Made by a program: the position numbers and the translations under genes. A stretch of DNA of 33,707 nucleotides from Hafnia alvei (GTDB taxonomy: Bacteria > Pseudomonadota > Gammaproteobacteria > Enterobacterales > Enterobacteriaceae), in assembly GCF_900095695.1 (NCBI RefSeq), contig NZ_FMIQ01000020.1, positions 1-33,707 on the forward strand, written 5' to 3'. The notes beneath the pieces were generated by a model that was not told where the DNA came from, ran no database searches, and saw nothing but the letters and a program-made list of their open reading frames with translations. Positions 25,520 through 33,707 of this stretch are shown here, in pieces. Positions within the stretch are counted from its first letter, which is position 1. Every line of letters starts with the position of its first letter.

Positions 25520-28145
25520 GGCCAAACACCATCACAATTCCCTCTTCCTCATTCCAGCCGAGCGTCAGGGCGTGTGGCTTTTGCTTTGCCGCCATGTGGG
25601 TCAGCAGTTGCTGGCTCAGCACCGGCAAGATTTGTTGATTGAGCAGGCTGTCGACATTACGGGCACCGGTATCCGGCAGCAGGCAGGCGGCGGTCAGCGC
25701 ATCAAACAGGTTTTCATCAATATGGGTAGTGAGACCGTAGTGGCGGTGCAGGCGCTGGCTGACCTGGTTAAGTTTCATCTCGACAATGGTGCGCATGGCG
25801 GTTTCCGCTAACGGACGATAAATCACCGTCTGGAAGCGCGCCAGCAATGCGGGCTGGAAGTGGTCGCGCAGGAGGGGGCACAGTCGTTCATGCAGGTCGA
25901 CTTCGGTGGCGTCCGGCTGTTCATCCAGCAGTTGCATGATGGGGTCGCTGCCGAGGTTGGAAGTCATCAGAATAACGGTATTGCGGAAGTCGATTTCACG
26001 CCCTTCGCCGTCGCGCATAAAGCCGCGGTCGAAGACCTGATAGAACAGATTCATGACGTCGCGGTGAGCTTTCTCCACTTCATCCAGCAGCACCACGCTG
26101 TACGGACGCTTGCGTACCGCTTCGGTCAAAATCCCCCCCTGACCATAACCGACGTAGCCCGGAGGAGAGCCCTTCAACTGCGAGACCGTGTGCGGCTCCT
26201 GGTATTCCGACAAATTGATGGTAATGAGCGATTTCTCTCCGCCATACAGCACATCTGCCAGAGTCAGCGCGGTCTCGGTTTTCCCAGTTCCACTTGGGCC
26301 GACTAGCAAGAACACGCCCTGCGGGCCATTCTCAGAGGTGAGGCCCGTTTTGGCGGCACGCAGACGCTGCGCGATGGCCTCAAGGGCAACATTCTGGCCG
26401 ACGACACGACTTCCAATTTCGTTTTCCAGGGTCAGTAGTTCGGTCTGCTCGTCTTTCATCAGGGAAGACAGAGGCACACCGGTCCAGTCAGCGATAACGT
26501 TGGCAACCGTGCGGGTGTCTACATCCACCTGAACCAGCACATCGCCCTGCTGCGCCTGCACCAGCTGATGTTGCAGATCGGCAATTTCAGCCTGCTGGCT
26601 GATGTCCTGGCGGCTGGTCATCAGTTGCTCTGCCAGCACCTTTTCGTGGCTGAAACGCGCCTCCTGCTCCTCGATACGCGCATCCAGTTCAGCTCGCTGC
26701 TGCTCAATAACTCCCAGGCGCTCACCATGACGGTTGCTGCCGGCGGCGATATCTTCCAGCAGAGCCTGCTTTTCCAGTTCCAGTGCGGTCAGCTGTGCTT
26801 TCAGGCGCACAATTTGTTCAGGCTCCGTATCAAGGCTCATACGCACGCGGGCGGCGGCGGTGTCGAGCAGGTCAACCGCTTTATCCGGCAGTTGGCGGCC
26901 TGTTAAGTAACGGCGTGAAAGCGTGACCGCCGCGCGTACCGCATCGTCGGTGATGTGCACCCCATGGTGTTCGGCATAGCGGGATTTCAGTCCACGTAGC
27001 ATCAGACACGCGGTGTCATCGTCCGGCTCGTCCACCTTCACCATCTGAAAGCGACGTTCCAGCGCGGCGTCGCGCTCGAAATATTGTTTGTATTCGGACC
27101 AGGTTGTTGCGGCAATGGTGCGCAGTTCGCCACGTGCTAGCGCCGGTTTCAGCAGGTTGGCGGCGTCTGCTCCTCCGGCCTGGTTGCCCGCCCCGATAAT
27201 GGTGTGGGCTTCATCGATAAACAGCAGAATGGGTACCGGCGACTGCTGAACGGCGTCGATGACATTTTTCAGACGTTGTTCAAATTCACCTTTCACGCCC
27301 GCGCCCGCTTGGAGCAGGCCGAGATCGAGGGTACGCAACATTACAGTTTTCAGGCTTTCCGGGACGTTGCCTTCTGCAATGCGCAGCGCCAGTCCTTCCA
27401 CCAGTGCCGTTTTGCCGACACCCGGCTCGCCGACCAGAATCGGGTTGTTCTTACGACGACGGGAGAGAATGTCCACCATCTGGCGGATTTCAGTATCGCG
27501 ACCAAATACCGGGTCGACTTTGCCCTCTCTAGCTTTGGCAGTGACGTCGAGGGTGAATTTATCCAGCGCGTTTTGCAGGGCCTCGCTCAGGGGATTACCG
27601 GCAATATTCTTATCGCGTGGCGCTTCATCGGCCAGGGCAGAAGGCGACTGGTTCAGGCCTTCCTGCTGTTGCTGTTCAGGACGTTCATCCGACTGCACAT
27701 CCAGCAACGGACGCAGGCGTTCAAGCTGGCTTTGTCCCAGCGTTAGCAAAGGCCACAGGCCGCCACACCTCAGTAACTTGGGCGCGTCAATCATCGCCGA
27801 CAGCAGGTGCGCGCTACGGATACTGTCCGCACCCTCAAGTGATGCCACCATCCACGCCTGTTTCAGCAGGGCTTGCAGGTTGTCGGCCAACTGCGGACGG
27901 TTGCGCACCGAGCGCGGCTGGTTATCCAGCCACCCGAGTAAATCCTGCCACAGCACGTCCATGTCCCATTCGTAGCGACGGGCCAGTACGGTCAGGTCGC
28001 CCTCGCCCTGCTCCAGTAATTTCAGCAACCAGTGCTCGGGCAAGATTTCGGCATGGGCGCGGGTCTGGCACAGTGAAGCGGCACTTTCGAGGGCTCGGGC
28101 ACAATAAGGATTTAGACGACGTAACAGGATCGCTGGATTTTCCAT
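25512..28145 (-). CDS. clpV: ClpV (TssH), AAA+ ATPase that recycles the T6SS sheath
   Basis: Hexameric ClpB/Hsp100-type unfoldase that disassembles contracted TssBC sheaths. Using the ATG at 28145, preceded by a purine-rich GAGAGAGAAATCAGAGAA stretch, the protein has 877 residues. It shows an N-terminal helical domain, Walker A 1 GEPGVGKT (about 239-246), Walker B 1 LLFIDEAH (about 307-314), a coiled-coil middle domain (about 445-530), Walker A 2 GPSGTGKT (about 616-623) and Walker B 2 [11 protein letters not shown] (about 684-694). A longer start 12 codons upstream is possible but lacks family support. The 3' end overlaps the HExxH gene by eight bases. It is separated from hcp by about 184 bases holding a terminator and an inverted repeat, so it may have its own promoter; no convincing one was seen. 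Confidence 0.97.
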   Translation of the reverse strand: MENPAILLRRLNPYCARALESAASLCQTRAHAEILPEHWLLKLLEQGEGDLTVLARRYEWDMDVLWQDLLGWLDNQPRSVRNRPQLADNLQALLKQAWMVASLEGADSIRSAHLLSAMIDAPKLLRCGGLWPLLTLGQSQLERLRPLLDVQSDERPEQQQQEGLNQSPSALADEAPRDKNIAGNPLSEALQNALDKFTLDVTAKAREGKVDPVFGRDTEIRQMVDILSRRRKNNPILVGEPGVGKTALVEGLALRIAEGNVPESLKTVMLRTLDLGLLQAGAGVKGEFEQRLKNVIDAVQQSPVPILLFIDEAHTIIGAGNQAGGADAANLLKPALARGELRTIAATTWSEYKQYFERDAALERRFQMVKVDEPDDDTACLMLRGLKSRYAEHHGVHITDDAVRAAVTLSRRYLTGRQLPDKAVDLLDTAAARVRMSLDTEPEQIVRLKAQLTALELEKQALLEDIAAGSNRHGERLGVIEQQRAELDARIEEQEARFSHEKVLAEQLMTSRQDISQQAEIADLQHQLVQAQQGDVLVQVDVDTRTVANVIADWTGVPLSSLMKDEQTELLTLENEIGSRVVGQNVALEAIAQRLRAAKTGLTSENGPQGVFLLVGPSGTGKTETALTLADVLYGGEKSLITINLSEYQEPHTVSQLKGSPPGYVGYGQGGILTEAVRKRPYSVVLLDEVEKAHRDVMNLFYQVFDRGFMRDGEGREIDFRNTVILMTSNLGSDPIMQLLDEQPDATEVDLHERLCPLLRDHFQPALLARFQTVIYRPLAETAMRTIVEMKLNQVSQRLHRHYGLTTHIDENLFDALTAACLLPDTGARNVDSLLNQQILPVLSQQLLTHMAAKQKPHALTLGWNEEEGIVMVFGHD

Positions 28146-28255
28146 TTCTCTGATTTCTCTCTCTTTTGTCTTTCCAGGCACGCTACCGCCCTTCGCTGTT
28201 CCCTGTCTGTCAGGAACCCAAAGCGCATAAGGTCAGGGGCATAGAGTTATGTTTT

Positions 28256-28292
28256 TTTTGCTGAAAACCCGCACGGCAGACGTTCAGCAAAA
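28256..28292. repeat. Perfect 10-bp inverted repeat in the hcp-clpV gap
   Basis: Arms at 28256-28265 (TTTTGCTGAA) and 28283-28292 (TTCAGCAAAA) are perfect reverse complements separated by 17 bases. The repeat sits just beyond the hcp terminator. On the minus strand no T tract follows it, so it is not itself a minus-strand terminator. It could be an RNA structure stabilising the hcp 3' end or a protein-binding site; the function is unknown. Confidence 0.5.
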
Positions 28293-28294
28293 CG

Positions 28295-28322
28295 AAAAAA
28301 GCGGACAGGAGAACCTGCCCGC
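28295..28322 (-). terminator. Rho-independent terminator after hcp
   Basis: Read on the minus strand, GCGGGCAGG and CCTGTCCGC form a nine-base-pair stem (one G-U pair) around a four-base TTCT loop, followed directly by six T. It begins eight bases after the hcp stop codon. The T tract continues as a T-rich stretch. As no new strong promoter is obvious before clpV, it may act as a partial attenuator, giving more hcp than clpV message. Confidence 0.85.
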
Positions 28323-28329
28323 ATCAGGC

Positions 28330-28821
28330 TTACGCCGTGGCGCGTTCGTTCCAAGAATCAGAATGAATGATGTTGCCGTCTTTGTAAGTCCAGGTGATTT
28401 TTTCGTAGCGCAGTTCAAGTTGCTCGAGGTGGTTGTGTTTCTCGTAAGAAGGATCTTTGATGTCGTGCATCACTGGATTCACCTTCACTACTTTCACGTT
28501 TTCCAGTTTGGTGTTGAAATACTCCACCTCCTGGCCGGCATCATTGATTTTGTACCACTTGAATTCAGCAGACTTGAGGGTCTGACCAGTGGTCACCGCT
28601 TTGTACAGATACGGGCTGGAGGAGTCGATTTCCTTGGTGAACAGGAACGGGGTGTGAATGCGGGTGCCGGTCAGCTTGCCGGTGTTGTTATCGGTCGGGA
28701 TATACAGGTTGTGCTCCTGGGCCACCACCTCGATGCTGCCTTCGCGGTCTTTAACGTCTACAGACCCTTTAATGTCTGCACCGCCGTCGTCTTTCAGCCA
28801 AAGATAAACAGGAATTGCCAT
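28330..28821 (-). CDS. hcp: Hcp (TssD), T6SS tail-tube protein
   Basis: Forms the stacked hexameric inner tube that is propelled out of the cell and can carry small effectors in its lumen. The 163-residue sequence begins MAIPVYLWLKDDGGADIKGS and ends KDGNIIHSDSWNERATA, the textbook enterobacterial Hcp form. There is no signal peptide and no C-terminal effector extension. The start is three bases after the tagL-like stop. A strong intrinsic terminator lies just past the stop, which would make hcp the last highly transcribed gene of the upstream tss segment and would separate its dosage from clpV. Confidence 0.97.
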   Translation of the reverse strand: MAIPVYLWLKDDGGADIKGSVDVKDREGSIEVVAQEHNLYIPTDNNTGKLTGTRIHTPFLFTKEIDSSSPYLYKAVTTGQTLKSAEFKWYKINDAGQEVEYFNTKLENVKVVKVNPVMHDIKDPSYEKHNHLEQLELRYEKITWTYKDGNIIHSDSWNERATA

Positions 28822-28824
28822 GGT

Positions 28825-30552
28825 TTATTTCTCCATTTCTTGCGTTGAAACGTCACGTTCATCCGGTGACGCTGGTTTTGTATCGGGTATCTGACAGGCA
28901 TCTGCCTGCGGTACCAGACTGATTTCGACACGCCGGTTAAGTGCACGGCCTTCCGGGGTATCATTCGTTGCAACAGGCCGGCTTTCGCCATAGCCCTGCA
29001 CAGCAAAACAGCTTTCAGGCACATCGCCGGTGTCACGCATCCAGTCGCGCACGGACGCCGCACGCTCACGGGAGAGCCGCTGGTTCAGCGTCGGATTACC
29101 GGTGTTATCGGTATGTCCGCTAACCACTATCAGCCAGCCGGGCTTAGCCTTAATGCCCATGAGCGAATTGACCAGCATTCTGGTCGAACCGGGTTTCAGG
29201 GCAGACTTGCCGGAGTCAAACAGCGACAGGCTGTCAAGGCGAACCGTTTTCGGTCCCTGTACGATTTTCTGGATAACAGGTGCTGGAGGTGCTGGCGGAG
29301 CCCAGTCACTGACCGCCGCCTCAACGGGGGCCACAAGCCGCAATCCCTGATACAGGCCCATGCGATAACGCAGCGGCTCTCCCCGACGCTGCCAGTCATC
29401 GAGCAGGCGACCGTCCGACCGCAGGCGCTGTTGAGCCTGCGATTTTGGCGCCGGAGGTTCTCCGCTGAGGCGATGGTAAAGTGCAAGATGGTCACCCACA
29501 CTGCGGATAAGACGCTGGTTATTGACAAAAGACGCCAGCATCGCCAGTGCGAGGAAAACGCCGGCGAGCAGGCCCACATGGCGCCAGAACATCATCCGCC
29601 GACTGATACCCCTGCGACGTGGCAAACCCGAAAGCAGCAGCTCAGGCAGAGGAAGCAGCTCAGCACAACGACCGCTTTCCGGCGGCAATGCCGTGATGCC
29701 CGCGATATGCTGCTGCCAAAGGTTATCGTTTCGCCCACTGACCGGCACCATGCAAAAACCCTGAGCACAGAGTCTAAGGGCGGAGAGTTCTCCCAGGCGT
29801 TCCGTCAGCAGACTGTTCACCGCCTCTCCCTGCCAGACCAGCAGGCTGTTAAGCCATAGCGCCTGGCTCAGACGACTAAAGCGCCCGGAGGGCTCTGTTT
29901 CATCGAGCCAGTCAGCAAGCTGCACATTTCCCTGCCCGGGTTGATGGACCTGCATACCGGCACGGTGATTGACCGTGGTAAACCAGACTGGCACCTCCTG
30001 CACACAAGCCCCCGGCGGCGAAACCCAGGTCACGGACCATACAGGCGGCAAACCGCCTAACCACGGACGACACTGCACAACAGCACGCTGCCAGCCCCGA
30101 AGACATTGGGTAAAATCATCCAGGCTGTGATGGTGTTCAGGCAACGTCGCCAGCAGTACGGAAATCTGTGACACCAGCGCCGGTCGCACGAGGCTCAGGT
30201 GTTGCACTAGTTGAGGGAGTTGTTCTGCATCATTGACCTGCAGGTACCACCCCTGGCGAGTCTCACGGTGCCGGGCCTCGGACCCGAACAGTGCTACAGA
30301 GTCCCCGCAGGCGAGGATGACCGCTCCCTGAAAATCTTCCGGCGGCAGACTACCCTCAGTCACCTCATTAACCGTTCCGTAACGGCGTTGCAATACTCGC
30401 CACTCCCGCCAAAGCACGACGCCACCGACCAAGATAACCAGCAGGCAAAGTGCCACCTGGCTGCTCATTGAGAGTGGCCAGAACCCCAGTATCAGCCACA
30501 GGGCAAAAAAAACCGCCAGTGCCGTCAGCAGAGCCCGGTAAATATCACGCAT
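28825..30552 (-). CDS. tagL: TagL-like T6SS anchor: three membrane helices plus C-terminal OmpA/peptidoglycan-binding domain
   Basis: A 575-residue polytopic inner-membrane protein expected to tether the T6SS membrane complex to peptidoglycan, as described for TagL of enteroaggregative E. coli. Predicted helices lie at about residues 8-26, 32-48 and 322-342. An OmpA/MotB-like domain occupies about 437-548, with VSGHTDNTGN, LSRERAASVRDWM, GYGESRPVATN and LNRRVEISL as family motifs. The region before the domain is proline rich (PPAPPAP near 419-424), fitting a periplasmic linker. The first 350 residues resemble the TssM N-terminus in layout, including SFVNNQRLI after the third helix against SFINNRNLI in TssM. 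The gene starts three bases after tssL and ends three bases before hcp. The symbol is assigned by architecture and position. Confidence 0.88.
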   Translation of the reverse strand: MRDIYRALLTALAVFFALWLILGFWPLSMSSQVALCLLVILVGGVVLWREWRVLQRRYGTVNEVTEGSLPPEDFQGAVILACGDSVALFGSEARHRETRQGWYLQVNDAEQLPQLVQHLSLVRPALVSQISVLLATLPEHHHSLDDFTQCLRGWQRAVVQCRPWLGGLPPVWSVTWVSPPGACVQEVPVWFTTVNHRAGMQVHQPGQGNVQLADWLDETEPSGRFSRLSQALWLNSLLVWQGEAVNSLLTERLGELSALRLCAQGFCMVPVSGRNDNLWQQHIAGITALPPESGRCAELLPLPELLLSGLPRRRGISRRMMFWRHVGLLAGVFLALAMLASFVNNQRLIRSVGDHLALYHRLSGEPPAPKSQAQQRLRSDGRLLDDWQRRGEPLRYRMGLYQGLRLVAPVEAAVSDWAPPAPPAPVIQKIVQGPKTVRLDSLSLFDSGKSALKPGSTRMLVNSLMGIKAKPGWLIVVSGHTDNTGNPTLNQRLSRERAASVRDWMRDTGDVPESCFAVQGYGESRPVATNDTPEGRALNRRVEISLVPQADACQIPDTKPASPDERDVSTQEMEK

Positions 30553-30555
30553 CGC

Positions 30556-31209
30556 TTACCCCGGCCTGATTATCTGGTTCACCATCCCGGTAAGAGATGA
30601 GGAGAGGAAAAACCAGAGCGCGACCAGCACCACGGTGCCGGCAAACCAGGACAGCCAGTACCACCGGCGACCGCTACGCAGCCGCGATACCCTGACGATA
30701 ATCGGCGCATCCTGAGCAAGCTGAAGCGGCGGCACCCGCTCCCCCAACCGGCGCACCACATCCTCACGGCGTTCGTCATCCTGTGCACGGTACTGCCCGA
30801 CAAAACCCAGTTGCACCGTACGGTACAGGCAGGTCAGCACTGCCGTATCTGCCACTGTTTCTTTGAGAAGCTGGCGGATCCGTTCCCATAGTTCCTCACC
30901 GGCGTTAAGCGTGCTAAAGAAGTACGCCTGCAGCGGATCGCGGTGCCAGATCAGATAACCATCATCAGACGTCCCCCGGTTGAGTACGCTTTCATCCAAC
31001 AGGGCACACAGGGCATACACCATGTGATCCCGTTGGGTTTCGCTGTACCCGGCATCGGTCAACGCGGTTCGGGCCTCCTCCACCAGTCGACGAGCCTGGC
31101 GGTAGAGCCGTTCACCGTCCCGGACTTCCTGTCCACTGCGCAGTTGGCTGGCCATCAGCCAGCCAGGGTAAAAAATGCGTTCTATCTGGTTCAGCTTTGA
31201 TGGTTTCAT
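30556..31209 (-). CDS. tssL: TssL (DotU/ImpK family), T6SS inner-membrane complex subunit
   Basis: Inner-membrane component that forms the T6SS membrane complex with TssM and TssJ. The 217-residue protein has a cytoplasmic helical domain with the DotU-type stretch YALCALLDESV (about residues 65-75) and a single C-terminal transmembrane helix at about residues 184-204 after a basic RSGRR segment. This is the short form without a peptidoglycan-binding domain; that domain is supplied by the next gene. The start overlaps the tssK stop (ATGA), and its own stop is three bases from the TagL-like gene. Identification rests on the DotU signature, the single C-terminal anchor and position. Confidence 0.94.
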   Translation of the reverse strand: MKPSKLNQIERIFYPGWLMASQLRSGQEVRDGERLYRQARRLVEEARTALTDAGYSETQRDHMVYALCALLDESVLNRGTSDDGYLIWHRDPLQAYFFSTLNAGEELWERIRQLLKETVADTAVLTCLYRTVQLGFVGQYRAQDDERREDVVRRLGERVPPLQLAQDAPIIVRVSRLRSGRRWYWLSWFAGTVVLVALWFFLSSSLTGMVNQIIRPG

Positions 31210-32543
31210 GTACGCAGCACCGCATAAAGTTCCAGTTTCACATCCCCCAGCGATTGCGGGGTGTAGAAGGTACAGCTGCCGGCTTCCAGCATGGACCGGG
31301 CCGCATCCGTACTCAGATCCAGCGCAAAATACTGGTTCTCAAGTCGCAGCGGGATGGCCGCAGGAACATGACTAAGCGGTTTAATCACCATCCCGCTCAG
31401 GGCAACGTTCACCACCTCGGAAACATCATCAAAACTGCCAGCCTTACACAGCTGCGGGAATTTCACCTGCAGTTCATGGTTCGGCATGGAGGCACGCACG
31501 GAAAGGTAGAAGTCCGCCCCTTCACGCAAACGCGCATCGTGCAGTGAGCCCTTCCAGATTTGCTGGTCTCGCTCAAGATGAATGCTGACCACCCGCGATG
31601 GCAGGCTGGCTTCCAGTAACTTATCGAGTAGCGTCAGCAACGGCGGGAATACCCGCTCCGGCGCTTCATGCTGGTAAACCGGAATATCAGCGGCATCATG
31701 TTCCAGTGAGAATGTCAGCAGGCTGCCCACCAGACGAGCCAGTTCGCGATATAGCAGTTCGGGGTGACGGGTGGGGTTTTGTAGCAGTTCAGCCAATACC
31801 GGCTCAGCACTGTTCAGGGCGTTGAGCAACCAGAACAGGGAAACATCGGCGACGGCAAAGTCTGCCATCCGTTCGTTGCTTTCACGCCGCATAGCCATTA
31901 GACGCTGGCGGCGTGCCTGAAGGCGTTGGTGAATGTCACCCAGTTCAGCTAACAACAGCGGGCTCGCGGCAAGAGAAAGCAACGGCGGAATGAAGGTCAG
32001 GTCGCGACTCCACTGCCCCTGAGCATTGCGAACTAGGCGTGTTACCGGACAGGTCAGCCAGGCGGCATTTTCCTGTGAAGATAAACGGAGTGTCATCGCA
32101 TGGCGAAGGATAGCCAGTTCACCGCGCTCGCTTCCAGCCAACTCCTGCACCGGCACCCGCTCCGCTTTCCACCGGCGGGGACGCTCACTGTCAGCGCCGT
32201 CATCTAGATTACCGCCGTTAGCACTCAGCAACGGCAGGGCCAGAACCACCTCTACAGCATCCTGCCCCTGTGCTACGGATAGATCACAGACCGGCGGCAG
32301 ATTGTCCGACAGATCGGTATCCACCAGCGTACCATCCGCAAATCGCACGACCAGACGGGTTGCATTGAGGCGGGACAAGGCCAGTCCGGCATCATCAAAC
32401 GCAGCGGCCACTACGCCCCAGGGGTGAGCCAGTCCCATACGAGCGACCATGTCGCTCACATGCGCATCCCACAGCGCCTGCTGCTGAAACTGTTGCGGGG
32501 CCAAAAAAGCCCCATCTTCCCACAGTGGACGATAAATTTTCAT
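31206..32543 (-). CDS. tssK: TssK (VasE/ImpJ), T6SS baseplate-membrane complex adaptor
   Basis: Cytoplasmic trimeric baseplate subunit that links the TssE-F-G wedge complex to the TssL/TssM membrane complex. The 445-residue length is usual for TssK, and the N-terminus (MKIYRPLWEDGAFLAPQQFQ) carries the conserved W-x-E-G-x-x-L-x-P-Q-x-F-Q signature of the family. The ATG is preceded by a strong GAGGGGG ribosome-binding region 15 bases after the tssC stop, which fixes the start. The 3' end overlaps the tssL start by four bases (ATGA), implying translational coupling. The position between tssC and tssL is the standard order in enterobacterial clusters. No unusual residues or truncation were seen. 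Confidence 0.96.
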   Translation of the reverse strand: MKIYRPLWEDGAFLAPQQFQQQALWDAHVSDMVARMGLAHPWGVVAAAFDDAGLALSRLNATRLVVRFADGTLVDTDLSDNLPPVCDLSVAQGQDAVEVVLALPLLSANGGNLDDGADSERPRRWKAERVPVQELAGSERGELAILRHAMTLRLSSQENAAWLTCPVTRLVRNAQGQWSRDLTFIPPLLSLAASPLLLAELGDIHQRLQARRQRLMAMRRESNERMADFAVADVSLFWLLNALNSAEPVLAELLQNPTRHPELLYRELARLVGSLLTFSLEHDAADIPVYQHEAPERVFPPLLTLLDKLLEASLPSRVVSIHLERDQQIWKGSLHDARLREGADFYLSVRASMPNHELQVKFPQLCKAGSFDDVSEVVNVALSGMVIKPLSHVPAAIPLRLENQYFALDLSTDAARSMLEAGSCTFYTPQSLGDVKLELYAVLRT

Positions 32544-32558
32544 CCTTGCCCCCTCGCC

Positions 32559-33707
32559 TTAGGCTTTGGCTTTTGGCATCTGTGAAACCAGTGACAGATT
32601 AACGTCCATCCCTTCCACCTGGAAATGCGGCACGGCAAACAGCTTCACGCGGAAGAAGCCCGGGTTGTCTTCAATGTCTTCCACGGTGACTTTGGCATCA
32701 CGCAGCGGATGAGAAGCCTGCAGTTCGTCCCCCGGATCGGTCATTTCAGTGACCAAACTGCGCACCCAGGTGTTCAGCTCCAACTCCAGCAGACGACGGT
32801 CCTTGGTGGTACCAATGTTTTCACGCTGGATCAGTTTCAGGTAATGCGCGATACGCGACAGCAGGAAGATGTACGGCAGACGGGCGTTGATGCGACTGTT
32901 AGCGGTCGCATCAGAGGTGTCGTACAAGGCCGGTTTCTGGGTAGAGTTTGCACTGAAGAAGCACGCATAATCGCGGTTTTTATAGTAGCTAAGCGGAATA
33001 AATCCTAGGTTGGCGAATTCAAACTCGCGGGTTTCGGGGATCATCACCTCAGACGGGATCTTCACCTGATTGCCGGTGCCGAGGTCGTACAGATGGATAG
33101 GCAGATCCTGAACGGCACCGCCGGCCTGCGGGCCACGAATTTGTACGCACCAGCCGTTGTTGATGAAGCTGCGCACCATGTTGGCGGCAAAGGCAAACGA
33201 GGCATTGGTCCACAGGTATTTGTCGTGATCCGGGCCTTTGACTTCTTCCACATAGTTGAAGCTGCGCACCGGTACGGTATCCGGACCATACGGCAGGCGA
33301 CCCAGCACGCGCGGCATCACCAAGCCAATGTAACGACTGTCATCGGTCTCGCGGAAGGATTTCCACTTGATGTACTCGGCGCGATCAAAGTAGTTGCCGA
33401 TATCTTTAATGGCCGCCACGTCTTCCATATTATCTTTCAGGAAGAATTTCGGCCCAGCCGAGCCGATGAACGGCATGTGCGCTGCGGCAGAAACTTTAGA
33501 AATATTGCGCAACAGGGCAATGTCCTGCGCGGATGCATCAAACTCGTAAGCAGAAATCAGCGCGGCAATCGGCTCTCCACCTGGGCTATCATACTCTGCG
33601 GTATACGTGTGCTGGTATAATCCGCTTTGAATAATCTCCGGCGCGTCTTCAAAGTCCTGACGCAGATCGTCTTTCGACAGATCAAGCAGTTCGATTTTGA
33701 CATTCTG
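32559..33707 (-). CDS. tssC: TssC (VipB/EvpB), T6SS contractile sheath large subunit, 5' partial
   Basis: Large subunit of the T6SS tail sheath, which with TssB forms the cytoplasmic contractile tube around Hcp and is disassembled by ClpV. The reading frame is open to the right edge of the window, so the start lies outside. The first visible residues read QNVKIELLDLSKDDLRQDFE, typical of the TssC N-terminal half, followed by GEPIAALISAYEFDASAQD and later AAHMPFIGSAGPKFF, both characteristic of the EvpB/VipB family. A start placed at 33512 would be a TTG inside the protein and is not credible, because the 65 codons upstream match the family. The C-terminus ends SLVSQMPKAKA, also typical. The stop lies 15 bases before tssK, consistent with one transcript. 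About 382 codons are visible of an expected 500 or so. Confidence 0.96.
   Translation of the reverse strand, partial: QNVKIELLDLSKDDLRQDFEDAPEIIQSGLYQHTYTAEYDSPGGEPIAALISAYEFDASAQDIALLRNISKVSAAAHMPFIGSAGPKFFLKDNMEDVAAIKDIGNYFDRAEYIKWKSFRETDDSRYIGLVMPRVLGRLPYGPDTVPVRSFNYVEEVKGPDHDKYLWTNASFAFAANMVRSFINNGWCVQIRGPQAGGAVQDLPIHLYDLGTGNQVKIPSEVMIPETREFEFANLGFIPLSYYKNRDYACFFSANSTQKPALYDTSDATANSRINARLPYIFLLSRIAHYLKLIQRENIGTTKDRRLLELELNTWVRSLVTEMTDPGDELQASHPLRDAKVTVEDIEDNPGFFRVKLFAVPHFQVEGMDVNLSLVSQMPKAKA

Noticed and set aside
27204-27975. Long plus-strand open frames opposite clpV (180 and 238 codons)
   Set aside because: They are antisense shadows of conserved ClpV coding sequence in GC-rich DNA, with arginine/serine-rich nonsense composition and no domain.
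29113-29859. 248-codon plus-strand frame opposite the TagL-like gene
   Set aside because: Antisense to a well-supported gene with an OmpA domain; composition is not protein-like.
33500-33512. TTG at 33512 as the start of TssC
   Set aside because: The frame continues upstream to the window edge with TssC-like residues, so this is an internal leucine codon.
1-33707. tRNA or rRNA genes, CRISPR arrays, insertion sequences or phage attachment sites
   Set aside because: No cloverleaf, spaced direct repeat, transposase frame or terminal inverted repeat was recognised; the cargo islands show no preserved mobility genes.

Overview
The window is one long minus-strand locus encoding a type VI secretion system (T6SS). 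Gene order, Hcp and ClpV sequence character and the mix of GC-rich core genes with AT-rich cargo genes point to an Enterobacteriaceae chromosome of the Enterobacter/Klebsiella/Citrobacter kind; the genus cannot be fixed from the sequence alone. Every supported gene is read from right to left, and the plus strand carries no convincing gene.

In transcription order the window opens inside tssC (sheath; tssB should lie just off the right edge). It continues with tssK and tssL, a TagL-type OmpA-domain anchor and hcp. A strong intrinsic terminator follows hcp, then clpV. The first cargo island (about 17.6-25.5 kb) sits between clpV and tssM. It holds an HExxH putative metalloprotease with an overlapping lipoprotein, vgrG, a class 3 lipase effector with an overlapping lipoprotein (presumed immunity), and a PAAR gene coupled to a two-helix membrane protein. 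The core resumes with tssM, tssA, a DUF3592-like membrane protein gene, tssF, tssG, tssJ and tssE. All core components except tssB are present, but tssA is split by a one-base frameshift in a G run.

The left 8 kb is a second cargo island. It holds an unrecognised 156-residue protein, then a chimera joining an ImpA/VasL-type N-terminus to an orphan VgrG DUF2345 tail. Next come a 737-residue peptidoglycan hydrolase (M23-like N-terminus plus GH73 glucosaminidase) and two exported proteins likely to be its immunity factors, the first apparently frameshifted near its 3' end. The island ends with two more PAAR/membrane-protein cassettes flanking a formylglycine-generating-enzyme-like lipoprotein. 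The last membrane protein gene runs off the left edge.

Together the genes would build a membrane complex (TssJ-TssL-TssM-TagL), baseplate (TssE-F-G-K), sheath/tube (TssB-C, Hcp), recycling ATPase (ClpV) and spike (VgrG plus one of three PAAR tips), armed with at least a phospholipase-type effector, a cell-wall hydrolase and possibly a metalloprotease. The most notable points are three PAAR plus membrane-protein cassettes, the ImpA_N-DUF2345 chimera, and two homopolymer frameshifts (in tssA and in an immunity-like gene) that are either real decay or assembly errors.
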